From the NCBI GenBank assembly GCA_028699155.1, contig JAQVVD010000012.1:1-40689 (forward strand): 40,689 nucleotides of DNA, read 5' to 3'. Every line of letters begins with the position of its first letter. The first letter of the stretch is position 1. The position numbers and the translations under genes were made by a program. Origin of the DNA: Candidatus Peribacteraceae bacterium. GTDB taxonomy: Bacteria; Patescibacteriota; Gracilibacteria; Peribacterales; Peribacteraceae. Below, in pieces: positions 30,060-38,146 of the stretch. The notes under the pieces are model-generated. The model saw only the letters and a list, made by a program, of their open reading frames with translations. It was not told the origin of the DNA and ran no database searches.

Positions 30060-30908
30060 TTAACGAACGCAGACTTGTTCTAATACGATACGTTGCCCAA
30101 GAAGCTTGTGCAGTATTTTCGCCAGCCCTATAAGCCACACGATGCCGCGACTTCCTCTGGAATGATTGGTAATCCAATTCGTGCGCGTCGGAGAATACCT
30201 CGCGCCTCCTATCCGCACCCCGCGCAGGCAACGCATAATGTATCCGTTATATGCCTGGAATACGGAACCACAGTTCGGGCCCGAGTAATCGCAGTACCTG
30301 ACTGCCTCTTCTATTCGTTCCGCAATAGGATCCCCCGGCAACGACGCCGCGGGGAAACGGAACACAGCATGTAAAATAAGTTGCGGCTGTACGCCTGTGA
30401 ACATGGTCTTCCTGTATTCTATCTTCATGTCTTCGCGGCACTTGGTTATCACGCTCCCATTGGAAAGCATGGTAACCGATTCAACGAAGTCGTAGATAGA
30501 AAGATGCTGTTCGCGTCCTCGTCCTGCATTCATGGCTAGCGCGCCGCCGATGGTCGCCGGCACGGATGCGAGGTAATAGAAACTCGCAAGTGAATGGCTG
30601 CGGCAGTACTCCAGTACTTCATGCACTTGCATGGCAGAAGAAATCTCGTATCGATCATTGCCCAAATCCTTCAGTGAGCACGGAAGCGAATTCTTGAGAA
30701 CGAGCGATTGGATATTGCGCCGTACGTAACACGTGTTCGTTCCATTGCCAAGAATGTACACTTGCTTCTTCTGTTTCTGCGCCCAAGCCAGTAATTCCGC
30801 AAACTCTTCCGGCGTACGAAAAACGCTGAAATGATGGAATACATGTTCTGTTCCGTATGCCGAAAGCCTGTGGGTTGTGGTGCTGTGCGGCGTGATGCTT
30901 ATGCCCAT
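30060..30908 (-). CDS. murB: UDP-N-acetylenolpyruvoylglucosamine reductase MurB
   Basis: 282 aa. Reduces the MurA product to UDP-MurNAc with NADPH and FAD. FAD-binding PCMH motifs LGNGTNTCYV and ASVPATIGGALAMNAGRG; MurB C-terminal domain with YRKTMF (the catalytic Arg context), CGSVFQ (catalytic Ser context), GGARYSPTRTNWITN and LEQVCV (the Glu-containing end). All three catalytic residues seem present, so it is likely active despite a divergent sequence. It overlaps the pyruvyl transferase gene by 10 bp, so it is co-transcribed with polysaccharide genes instead of mur genes; murA lies 28 kb away. Confidence 0.88.
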   Translation of the reverse strand: MGISITPHSTTTHRLSAYGTEHVFHHFSVFRTPEEFAELLAWAQKQKKQVYILGNGTNTCYVRRNIQSLVLKNSLPCSLKDLGNDRYEISSAMQVHEVLEYCRSHSLASFYYLASVPATIGGALAMNAGRGREQHLSIYDFVESVTMLSNGSVITKCREDMKIEYRKTMFTGVQPQLILHAVFRFPAASLPGDPIAERIEEAVRYCDYSGPNCGSVFQAYNGYIMRCLRGVRIGGARYSPTRTNWITNHSRGSRGIVWLIGLAKILHKLLGQRIVLEQVCVR

Positions 30909-31960
30909 ATGCGTGCCAGAAAATCCTTCGATCGCTGCAGAGACAGGGCAAATTCAGCTTTGTATGCCACTTTTTGAGCAGCAATCTGCAAATATTCCCG
31001 CGCATCTGTATCGGGAGTGACCACGCGATGTCCGTCTGTGAAATTTACAGCAAAGTCGTTGATCTTCTGTTTGTTCTCCGATGTCATGGCAATCCAGGGC
31101 TTTTGCAACGCCACTGCAAACATAACTCCATGGAATGCATTCGTCACAATCATCTCCGCATTCTTGTACATCCCCACCCATTGCTCAGGCGTGAGCGGCT
31201 TGCCTCCGTGCCAAGCGGGTGCAGGGTCAAGCGACAGAACGGGGAGCTGATATTCTTGCGCGAGCCTCTGGGCCATGTTGGTCACAGCAACAAGATTACT
31301 GCATCGCTGCACGTATGCCAGGATATAACGGGCAGGAACGTCTGCAACATCCTGCGCCCACGTACCCCAGTCCAGGAGCAGTGTGGGGTCGAGCACTTGT
31401 TCTGCTCCTGAAATACCTATTGCATCCAGCAGAACTGCACTTGCCGAATCGCGCACGGAAATGGCATTCAATTGCATGAGCGCATGACGCATGATCTCCT
31501 GCTCTCGCGATGTGAGAGATGTCGTGTGACCAAACGTAGCCGCATAGCTCGCCGTCATTTGCTCCTGCGCAATACCATCAAGGAAGAAGTTCCTGTTGAA
31601 TCCCCGTTGCCACTTGCGAATGTTCCATATTTCATCGCTGCCACAAATGAGGGCATCGTACCTGCTGGCGATACTTTGGATTTGTTTCTTCGTGCGGCAT
31701 ACCCGGCTTAATGGCGTTGTTCTGCGAAGGAATGTCTGTAAAGAACGCAGCTGCCCCATGCTTTCCTTTCTTTTTCTCGGTCTCTTGAGATATTGCAACG
31801 CATATCCAATGATTGCTGGTTGGTTCGGGCGATAATCTATAATTTCTGCATGGTGACCTGCGGTATGAATATACCGGCACAAGGCATATGCCTGGAGAAC
31901 TGAACCGTAGTTATTGGAAGCATGGAACGTCAGAATTCCGATACGCATTGAATGTATCAT
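30899..31960 (-). CDS. polysaccharide pyruvyl transferase family protein
   Basis: 353 aa (MRIGILTFH at 31948 is an alternative start). Matches the WcaK/CsaB-type pyruvyl transferase fold: GILTFHASNNYGSVLQAYAL at the N-terminus, ALICGSDEIWN, ASYAATFG, ISVRDSASAVLL, VLDPTLLL, and in the C-terminal half ILAYVQR, ...MYKNAEMIVTNAFHGVMFAVALQKPWIAM with the conserved His. Adds ketal pyruvate to surface glycans, which in S-layer bacteria serve as anchor sites. Its start overlaps the stop of the truncated acyltransferase gene (ATGA). Confidence 0.92.
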   Translation of the reverse strand: MIHSMRIGILTFHASNNYGSVLQAYALCRYIHTAGHHAEIIDYRPNQPAIIGYALQYLKRPRKRKESMGQLRSLQTFLRRTTPLSRVCRTKKQIQSIASRYDALICGSDEIWNIRKWQRGFNRNFFLDGIAQEQMTASYAATFGHTTSLTSREQEIMRHALMQLNAISVRDSASAVLLDAIGISGAEQVLDPTLLLDWGTWAQDVADVPARYILAYVQRCSNLVAVTNMAQRLAQEYQLPVLSLDPAPAWHGGKPLTPEQWVGMYKNAEMIVTNAFHGVMFAVALQKPWIAMTSENKQKINDFAVNFTDGHRVVTPDTDAREYLQIAAQKVAYKAEFALSLQRSKDFLARIWA

Positions 31961-32343
31961 AATGCCTCAGTTACGAGGCTGCTACCGCGATTTATGCGGC
32001 GCCTAAGAATGTTCCTCAGCCAATGGTCATACGTACGCTGTATGGCGTAGGATGCTCCTAAAAACATAGGGTATATGCGCGATGCACGCGCCCGATAGAA
32101 CGCCAGAGGCGCTTGTGCCAATGCTTTGGGGAGCACAAGGTAGCCAGATACGAATGTAAACATGCCTAACGCCACCGGGGCCATGCGATATGTGAATGGA
32201 TTGTTGTGCGCCGAGAATACGTCGGCATATTCCCATAGGTGCCAATAACCTACGACGTACAAAATGGCAGTGCTGCGTATGATGGTCGCCGTAAAACTAT
32301 AAGACTTCGACATTGTTACGCTTGGAATATTACTCATGTCCAT
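31957..32343 (-). pseudogene. truncated acyltransferase-3 family membrane protein
   Basis: 128 aa, where the family has about 330-400. It shows only the N-terminal part: RSTAILYVVGYWHLWEYADV (first helix with the conserved His), a middle stretch PFTYRMAPVALGMFTFVSGY and YRARASRIYPMF, typical of the first two to three helices of O-acetyltransferases; the rest is missing and replaced by a short basic end. The ATGA overlap with the pyruvyl transferase is preserved, so an internal deletion is likelier than a random stop. Probably no longer an enzyme; it may still set translation of the next gene. Confidence 0.65.
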
Positions 32344-32526
32344 TGCTGCGACAAATACGATGCCGTTTACTATGTCTCCGGTTATGCATCTGTCTCCGAC
32401 AGGAGAGCTTTCGGCCTTAATCTCATGTGAAAAACAAAAAAACTAAACAAAAATTTGTTTTTCTGAAGCCAAAAGGAGGCATATGTGACAAAGATGCCCT
32501 TGTAATGTGCTCCCCTATGGACTACT
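32344..32526 (+). promoter_or_regulatory. RNase J upstream region with SD and tiny reading frames
   Basis: Contains the AT-rich inverted repeat AAACAAA-AA-TTTGTTT (about 32446-32461) and a strong SD AGGAGG (32474-32479) not placed for the rnj start. It precedes ATG-TGA (start-stop, 32483-32488) and GTG (32485), which opens six codons (MTKMPL) ending TAA at 32503. It may be a translated leader controlling rnj. Confidence 0.4.
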
Positions 32527-34524
32527 ATGGGAGTGAGGAAGAATCCTCGCTTAATAATTCCAAAACATTTAATGAGATCGGTAGGAGATTGGTTGAAGAA
32601 GAATCAGGGAGATCCCCCTGCTCCTTCGCAATCACAAAACACTACTCCCAGTCAGCCGGTAGTCGGCACTCCTGGGAAACAGACTACACCCAGCCAGCCA
32701 GTTCCTGGCCCCTCTGGGAAACAAACTACACCCAGCCAGCCGTTCGCCGGCAACCCCGGAAGGGGGAATCGCCCGCATAGGCATCGCGGGAGGCACACGC
32801 ATATGCAGCCACAGCAGCAAGCAAAACAACAGCCCGCTCCTGCAACTACCACTACGCGCGTCCCTATACGCCTGTACCCGCTCGGCGGCTTTGAACAAAT
32901 CGGGCGCAACTGTCTGGTTGTAGAAGTCGACAATGATATTTTCCTCATTGATCTGGGGCTCCAATTCCCGGATGAGGAGATGCTGGGCATCGATTACCTT
33001 GTCCCTGATATTTCCTCATTGAAGGGAAAGGAGAACAGGATTAAAGCAATCCTCTTTACGCACGGGCACCTGGACCACATCGGAGCCGTGCAACACCTGC
33101 TCCCGACACTGCACTATCCACCTTGCTACGGCACGAAACTGACAATGGCATTCGTGCGCAAACGCCTGGATGAGGAAGGTCTCACTTCTAAAGCGCAATT
33201 GCACAATGCCACGTATGGCGAACGTATCCGTTTCGGCAAGATAGAAGTGGAATTCCTGAAGGTGACACATAGTATTCCGGATTCTGCCGCCATCGCAATC
33301 CATACTCCTTATGGAACGATCTTCCATACGGGAGACTTCAAATTTGACCTGACCCCCCAGAATGAACCCCCTGCGGACTTCCAGCGGCTTGCAGAACTGG
33401 GGAAAAAGGGGGTACTGGTTGCCCTCGTAGATTCGACCAATGCCACGAAGCCTGGTTCCTCTCTGAGTGAACGGGAAATCAGCGAGACGCTCTTTGGATT
33501 GGTGCGCGACGCGAAGGGGCGCATTATCATCTCTACCTTCAGCTCGCTGCTCAATCGGCTCCAGCAGGTGATTGACCACGCGAAGCACTTCGACCGCAAG
33601 GTCTTCATCTCCGGACGGAGCATGGAGACGAACATTGAGATCGCGCAACAACTGGGATACCTCAAGGCTCCGCGCGGGCTCATCCGCAAGGTCGGACCCG
33701 GCATGGAGAAACTGCCTGACCGTGAAGTGATGATCCTCACAACCGGCAGCCAGGGGGAAGAGATGGCGGGGCTCGCCCGCATCGGGCTCGGCACGCACAG
33801 GAACATCTCCGTGAAACCGGGGGATACAGTAGTTTTAAGCTCTAACCCGATCATCGGCAATGAGCGCGCAGTCGCAAAAGTCATCAATAATCTGCACACC
33901 CAGGGCGCGATTGTGAAGACGAGCCAGGAACTCGCGCTGCATACAACGGGACATGGTCACCGCGATGATATCTTGCTCATGCACCGGCTCGTCCGCCCCA
34001 AACACATCATCCCCGAACACGGCGAACCTCATATGCGCTCCGCGCACGCAGACATCGCCCGGAGCATGGGGTACGCCGACAGCCAGATCCACCTGATGAA
34101 CAACGGTGAAATCATAGAATTCGACGCGCAGGGCAATGCACGCAAGAGTAAGCAGAAGCTCATGTTTGGCGACATCATCATCGATGGAAAGGGGAGCGCC
34201 GGAGAAGGCCAGCGGGTAATGGCTGACCGTAAAACTATGAGCACGAACGGCGCAATTGTGGTTGTCTTCCGCGCATACACGGACAGCAAACGGCTTGTGG
34301 GCGATCCGGATATCCTCGCCCGGGGACTCATCTATGGTTCCGAGCAACAGGAAATCACTGCCGCTGCAGTTCAGGTTGCAAAGAAGGCGTACGAAGAAGC
34401 TCTGGGCCGCGGAGAGAACGATCGTAAAGCACTCAAACGCGCAGTGAATGGAGCGCTCTACAGATACTTCGACCGTAAATTGGACAGGGAACCGATGGTT
34501 ATTCCCATCATTGTGGAAGTATGA
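32527..34524 (+). CDS. rnj: ribonuclease J
   Basis: 665 aa, start ATG 32527 without SD (ATG 32572 also possible). Residues about 112-665 are a full RNase J: YPLGGFEQIGRNCLVVE, HxHxDH at 179-184 (HGHLDH), TGDFKFDLTP, GSSLSEREI, TTGSQGEEMAGL, HTTGHGHRDD and PEHGEPHMR, then the C-terminal domain. It is a dual endo/5'-3' exonuclease for mRNA decay and rRNA processing. The first 111 residues are a disordered basic region of Pro/Gln/Thr/Lys/His with a 14-residue repeat, not found in the usual 555-aa enzyme; it may bind RNA or partners. The last 4 nt overlap the HAD gene. Confidence 0.95.
   Translation: MGVRKNPRLIIPKHLMRSVGDWLKKNQGDPPAPSQSQNTTPSQPVVGTPGKQTTPSQPVPGPSGKQTTPSQPFAGNPGRGNRPHRHRGRHTHMQPQQQAKQQPAPATTTTRVPIRLYPLGGFEQIGRNCLVVEVDNDIFLIDLGLQFPDEEMLGIDYLVPDISSLKGKENRIKAILFTHGHLDHIGAVQHLLPTLHYPPCYGTKLTMAFVRKRLDEEGLTSKAQLHNATYGERIRFGKIEVEFLKVTHSIPDSAAIAIHTPYGTIFHTGDFKFDLTPQNEPPADFQRLAELGKKGVLVALVDSTNATKPGSSLSEREISETLFGLVRDAKGRIIISTFSSLLNRLQQVIDHAKHFDRKVFISGRSMETNIEIAQQLGYLKAPRGLIRKVGPGMEKLPDREVMILTTGSQGEEMAGLARIGLGTHRNISVKPGDTVVLSSNPIIGNERAVAKVINNLHTQGAIVKTSQELALHTTGHGHRDDILLMHRLVRPKHIIPEHGEPHMRSAHADIARSMGYADSQIHLMNNGEIIEFDAQGNARKSKQKLMFGDIIIDGKGSAGEGQRVMADRKTMSTNGAIVVVFRAYTDSKRLVGDPDILARGLIYGSEQQEITAAAVQVAKKAYEEALGRGENDRKALKRAVNGALYRYFDRKLDREPMVIPIIVEV
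32641..32763. repeat. 42-bp tandem repeat in RNase J extension
   Basis: Units at 32641-32682 and 32683-32724 plus a 39-nt diverged third copy, each encoding TTPSQPx..G..GKQ. In-frame, so copy number can vary without breaking the gene. Confidence 0.85.
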
Positions 34525-35153
34525 AGTTCAACGCGGCCATCTTCGACCTCGACGGCACGCTCGTCGATACCATTCCTCTGTGGATGCAGGCGTACAGACA
34601 GACGTTCGCGGATTTTGGCGCAGAGGTTTCTGAGGAAGATTTTATCGCCCGTATTTACGTGCATAGTCTGCCGCTCATGGAGGCTCTGCAATTAGAGCAC
34701 CTCCCTGCGGATATCGAACCTGCATTCCGCAAGAAGCGCGACGAGCGGTATGTTTCACTCCTCCAGCTGAAAGCCCGATGGCTCCCAAAGGCGCAGGATG
34801 TGCTGACCGCGCTACGCGAACGACTGCCTACCGCCGTAGCAACAGGATCGCACCGGATATACACCGATGCTCTTGACCGCGGCCTGCGGCTGTACTCGTA
34901 CGCCGACACGATCACCTGCGATGACGTAAAGAGGGACAAGCCCGCACCGGACATGCTGCTCCTCGCTGCGGAGCGCCTGGCTGTTGCACCGCAGCAGTGC
35001 CTCTATGTCGGTGATCAGCTGTTTGACGTGGAGGCGGCGAAAGCTGCGGGCATGGCTTGCTGGATAATCCCGAATACCAGCACGCCAGACCGCGCGATAC
35101 AGGAGGCAGATGCTGTCCTGCAACATCTTTCTGATGTCTTGCATATGCTATAG
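34521..35153 (+). CDS. HAD-superfamily phosphatase
   Basis: 210 aa. HAD subfamily I with a helical cap: motif I FDLDGTLVDT (nucleophile and acid/base Asp), motif II AVATGSH, motif III Lys in VKRDKPAPD, motif IV VGDQLFDVEAA. Resembles phosphoglycolate phosphatase/beta-phosphoglucomutase-like enzymes, acting on small phosphorylated metabolites in the cytoplasm; substrate cannot be read. Coupled to rnj by an ATGA overlap, an uncommon neighbour pair. Confidence 0.92.
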   Translation: MKFNAAIFDLDGTLVDTIPLWMQAYRQTFADFGAEVSEEDFIARIYVHSLPLMEALQLEHLPADIEPAFRKKRDERYVSLLQLKARWLPKAQDVLTALRERLPTAVATGSHRIYTDALDRGLRLYSYADTITCDDVKRDKPAPDMLLLAAERLAVAPQQCLYVGDQLFDVEAAKAAGMACWIIPNTSTPDRAIQEADAVLQHLSDVLHML

Positions 35154-35203
35154 AAGACCTCTAAATTGTGTAGTTTTTACCTTAATTTTAAATGTAGTAA
35201 TCT

Positions 35204-35232
35204 TTGATTATTCAATGGTTTTAGTCTATTAT
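35204..35232 (+). promoter_or_regulatory. fic promoter
   Basis: -35 TTGATT (35204-35209), 17-nt spacer, -10 TATTAT (35227-35232). Predicted start near 35239, leader about 30 nt. Confidence 0.7.
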
Positions 35233-35244
35233 AGGTAAACCATT
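35214..35244. promoter_or_regulatory. operator-like inverted repeat across the fic promoter
   Basis: AATGGTTT (35214-35221) and AAACCATT (35237-35244), perfect 8-bp arms 15 nt apart, flanking the -10 box and covering the start site. A dimeric repressor bound here would block transcription. Confidence 0.5.
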
Positions 35245-35268
35245 TAATTAAATTATGCTATATTTTCT

Positions 35269-36261
35269 ATGAAAACATATGTAAGCAAGATTAAGGGTTA
35301 TAAATATCTCTATGCATACGACAGCATCTTTGTCGCAAAGGGTAAAAGCGTGCAGAAGAAAAAACTTCTGGGCAGAGTGGATGATTTGGCATCCGTATCT
35401 ACCCGCAAAAAAGAATTTTTGGAACTCCTAAACCAGGAGGAAAGTATTGAGCGGACTAAATATTGGAGCGAAAAAATTACGAATAAAGATTTTTTGAGAT
35501 ATGTCCCAATAGGAAAAATTGAGGGGTTAAGAACTTCCTTGCTCCGTTCAAAACTTGAAATCGGAATGATTGGATCTGACCTAATGGAACAAAATTTTAG
35601 TGTCGATTTTATTTTTAATTCTAATAAGATTGAAGGGAGCAAGGTGCCGTTTAGACAGGTGGCAAAACAGGTTAAAAACCCCTCTGGAAAAGTTAGTGAG
35701 GAAGTAAGAAACACCTTAAAGGCTTTGCATTATGTTGATAGTGATTTCTTTAAATTTAGTAGTAAGAACATTGTGGAGCTTCATTCAATTTTAATGGGAC
35801 ACGAACCTGCCAAACGTGGCTTACGATCAGAAGAAGTGGTAGTCAATAACCTACCAGTTATCGACTGGCGTGTCATAGAAGAAGAATTGGGCGCACTTCT
35901 TGTGTGGTTTACTAAAGAAAAAAATCGAATGTATCCCCCTGAACTCGCATTTAACTTTTACTATCGGTTTGAGAGAATACATCCATTCGTTGATGGAAAC
36001 GGGAGAACCGGCAGGCTTATTATGAATCGTATTTTAAAAGATAACCGCTATCATCCGATCATTCTTTGGAATAAGAAACGCATAGAACAAATGACTGTAT
36101 TCGCCAAAAGAATGGAGGGGAAGCCGGAGCACTTTTACAAATTTATGTACGAGCAGCTTAAGAAAACTTATGAGATTTACTTGGATAAATTGGAGAAAGC
36201 AAATGAGGCAAACAAGCTTATTGAAAAGTTTTTTATCCCGTCTGAATACAACTATTCCTAG
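35269..36261 (+). CDS. Fic domain protein (probable AMP transferase)
   Basis: 330 aa. Canonical Fic motif HPFVDGNGRTGR (238-249), with catalytic His238 and the nucleotide-binding loop, preceded by the flap region. An N-terminal SNKIEG (118-123) matches the inhibitory (S/T)xxxE(G/N) helix of class II Fic proteins, so it should be self-inhibited by Glu122 until released. Fic enzymes modify protein hydroxyls with AMP or other nucleotides; the target is unknown. The gene and its 115-nt upstream region are far more AT-rich than neighbours, pointing to horizontal transfer. Its 3' end overlaps pyrC tail-to-tail by 4 bp. No separate antitoxin gene is visible. Confidence 0.92.
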   Translation: MKTYVSKIKGYKYLYAYDSIFVAKGKSVQKKKLLGRVDDLASVSTRKKEFLELLNQEESIERTKYWSEKITNKDFLRYVPIGKIEGLRTSLLRSKLEIGMIGSDLMEQNFSVDFIFNSNKIEGSKVPFRQVAKQVKNPSGKVSEEVRNTLKALHYVDSDFFKFSSKNIVELHSILMGHEPAKRGLRSEEVVVNNLPVIDWRVIEEELGALLVWFTKEKNRMYPPELAFNFYYRFERIHPFVDGNGRTGRLIMNRILKDNRYHPIILWNKKRIEQMTVFAKRMEGKPEHFYKFMYEQLKKTYEIYLDKLEKANEANKLIEKFFIPSEYNYS

Positions 36262-37424
36262 AACCTTTGGACTTTCCCTTTGACTCTCCACCCCTCGTAC
36301 GGCGTCCAGCCGCATTTGGCGTGAAGTTCTGCGCCATGAAGCACCCACTCTGCGGTCGTGTCGATCTGTAGAACTTCCTCCTCTGTGGCGTTGAGATTGA
36401 AGATGCGATTTGGATTTGTGAAGCAGAGCCTCTTAATGCCATCCATACTCATCTGTGCATTCTCAATTTGAGATTTTTCATTTGGGTGCGGCCAGCCGCC
36501 CGCAGCAACAGTGAGGAGTAGTGGCAGCATTGTCTCTGTCCCGGGCACGCCGCTTGGCGCAGCGAGAGGATTGCCGTTCTCCTTCTCTTTGAGGAGATGA
36601 GGGGCATGGTCCGTTCCGATGCAATCCACCGTACCATCGGCAATGCCTTGCCAGAGCGCTTTTTGTTCCTGCGCCGTGCGCAGCGGCGGGTTCATTTTCC
36701 CGCGCGCGCCCAGTGTTGCGTAGTCGTCAATTGTGAGGAAGAGATGGTGCGGCGCAACTTCACATGTGACAGGCAACCCCTCCTTCTTCGCATCTCTCAC
36801 GAGCTCTACGCCCCGTGCCGTAGAGAGGTGCGCGATATGGAATTGTGTCCCATACATGCGTGCGTATTGAATGGCTCGTTCGATTGCTCTCGCCTCCGAT
36901 GCACAGGGGCGCATGAGGGAATAGAACGACACATCGGTCGCCTCCGGCGCCTGATCGAGAATGAGCTCTCTTGCCTCTGCATTTATTGCGGCATCTTCAC
37001 AGTGCCCGACGAGCGGCGCACCGAGCTCGGCACAAACTTTGAACGCCTCTTCGATCACCGCCGTATTTGCGCCCTGGTCTCCTGTTGAGTGGTCGAAGAA
37101 AATTTTCATGCCCACAAGGCGTTTGCGTAGTTCCGGCATGGACCATGCCTTCCTGAATTCTTGGATGTGACCTGCTTCTGTTGCGCCGAAGAAGAAACGG
37201 ATATCAACATTCCTGATGCGCTCTGCCCTCTGTATTTTCTCCTTCAAAGCTGCGACGGAAACCGTCGGCGGATTGGTATTGGGCATCTCGCACACGGTTC
37301 TCATCCCGCCGGCATGCGCAGCTGCGGCTCCCGACTCCATGTCTTCTTTCTGCTCAAAACCCGGCTCGCGAAAGTGGACGTGGCAGTCGATGAGTCCGGG
37401 GAGGGTGATGAGAGTGCGCGTCAT
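36258..37424 (-). CDS. pyrC: dihydroorotase
   Basis: 388 aa, class I type. Closes carbamoyl aspartate to dihydroorotate, third step of pyrimidine synthesis. Metal site motifs: DCHVHFREPG (His15, His17), GMKIFFDHS (the carboxylated Lys context), GHCED, HIAHLST, and GTDHAPH with the catalytic Asp; substrate contact in the N-terminal MPNTNPP. Start ATG 37424 overlaps the permease stop (ATGA), so it is translated from the pyrB operon. Family length is about 400-430; nothing essential seems missing. Confidence 0.96.
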   Translation of the reverse strand: MTRTLITLPGLIDCHVHFREPGFEQKEDMESGAAAAHAGGMRTVCEMPNTNPPTVSVAALKEKIQRAERIRNVDIRFFFGATEAGHIQEFRKAWSMPELRKRLVGMKIFFDHSTGDQGANTAVIEEAFKVCAELGAPLVGHCEDAAINAEARELILDQAPEATDVSFYSLMRPCASEARAIERAIQYARMYGTQFHIAHLSTARGVELVRDAKKEGLPVTCEVAPHHLFLTIDDYATLGARGKMNPPLRTAQEQKALWQGIADGTVDCIGTDHAPHLLKEKENGNPLAAPSGVPGTETMLPLLLTVAAGGWPHPNEKSQIENAQMSMDGIKRLCFTNPNRIFNLNATEEEVLQIDTTAEWVLHGAELHAKCGWTPYEGWRVKGKVQRF

Positions 37425-38146
37425 GTGGAAAGCAAGAGTAAACGTAAACCGCCGATAACAATAATCCCCAGAAGCATTCCTTCAAAGAGTCGCGCGCTGA
37501 CATGCGTAAGCAGGCGTTTCCCAAGCCAGACGCCCATGAAGAGAAATGGGAACGCGACCAATAGGAATACCCCCACTTCATACGACCATTGCCACTCTGT
37601 GAGGTACGCGGAGATTTTCCCGAGATTCATGAGGAATGCAACGATGGAGGATGTACCTATGAATGCGCCTTTCGTTAGTCCGAGTGAGAGAAAAATAGGT
37701 CCGCGAATGAGCACCGCATTCCCGATGATTCCACCGATAAATCCGTTGAGTGCTCCATATCCGACGAGATAACCCCTTGCCGCGGGCAAACGGAATGTCG
37801 GGCGGATCATACGAAGTATGACGAATCCCGTGCACGTTGCTGCGAGACCGATTTCTGGCACTCGGGTAGGAATTTGGAAGAGGATAAGCCCGCCAAGGAA
37901 GCTGCACGGCACCCCCAAAAGGATATACCACCAGACATACTGCCAACGTATCTCCAGATAGAAATGGAAGATTTTGCAAATCTGCATGCCTATCATCAGA
38001 ATGGAACTGAAGACGATATTCGTACGAATATCGAAGAAGAAACTCCCGAGCACCAACACAAGAATCCCCATACCTCCGCCGGAGACAGTGGAAAGAATAG
38101 CCCCTGCCGTAATGACCGGAGCCAGCAGTAAGAGTGAAATGCTCAT
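37421..38146 (-). CDS. TauE/SafE-family membrane permease in the pyr operon
   Basis: 241 aa, seven to eight membrane helices in two homologous halves: PVITAGAILSTVSGGGMGILV in the first, GYGALNGFIGGIIGNAVLIRGPI in the second. These glycine-rich motifs mark the TauE/SafE (DUF81) family of anion exporters or importers of sulfite, sulfoacetate and related organic acids. It overlaps pyrB and pyrC by 4 bp at each end, so it is made together with them; transport of a pyrimidine precursor or organic acid is an inference from this position. Confidence 0.88.
   Translation of the reverse strand: MSISLLLLAPVITAGAILSTVSGGGMGILVLVLGSFFFDIRTNIVFSSILMIGMQICKIFHFYLEIRWQYVWWYILLGVPCSFLGGLILFQIPTRVPEIGLAATCTGFVILRMIRPTFRLPAARGYLVGYGALNGFIGGIIGNAVLIRGPIFLSLGLTKGAFIGTSSIVAFLMNLGKISAYLTEWQWSYEVGVFLLVAFPFLFMGVWLGKRLLTHVSARLFEGMLLGIIVIGGLRLLLLST

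Noticed and set aside
32427-32780. 117-codon plus-strand frame overlapping the RNase J start
   Set aside because: Overlaps the rnj N-terminal repeats in another phase; its second half is a frame-shifted copy of those repeats. A frameshift joining it to rnj cannot be excluded.
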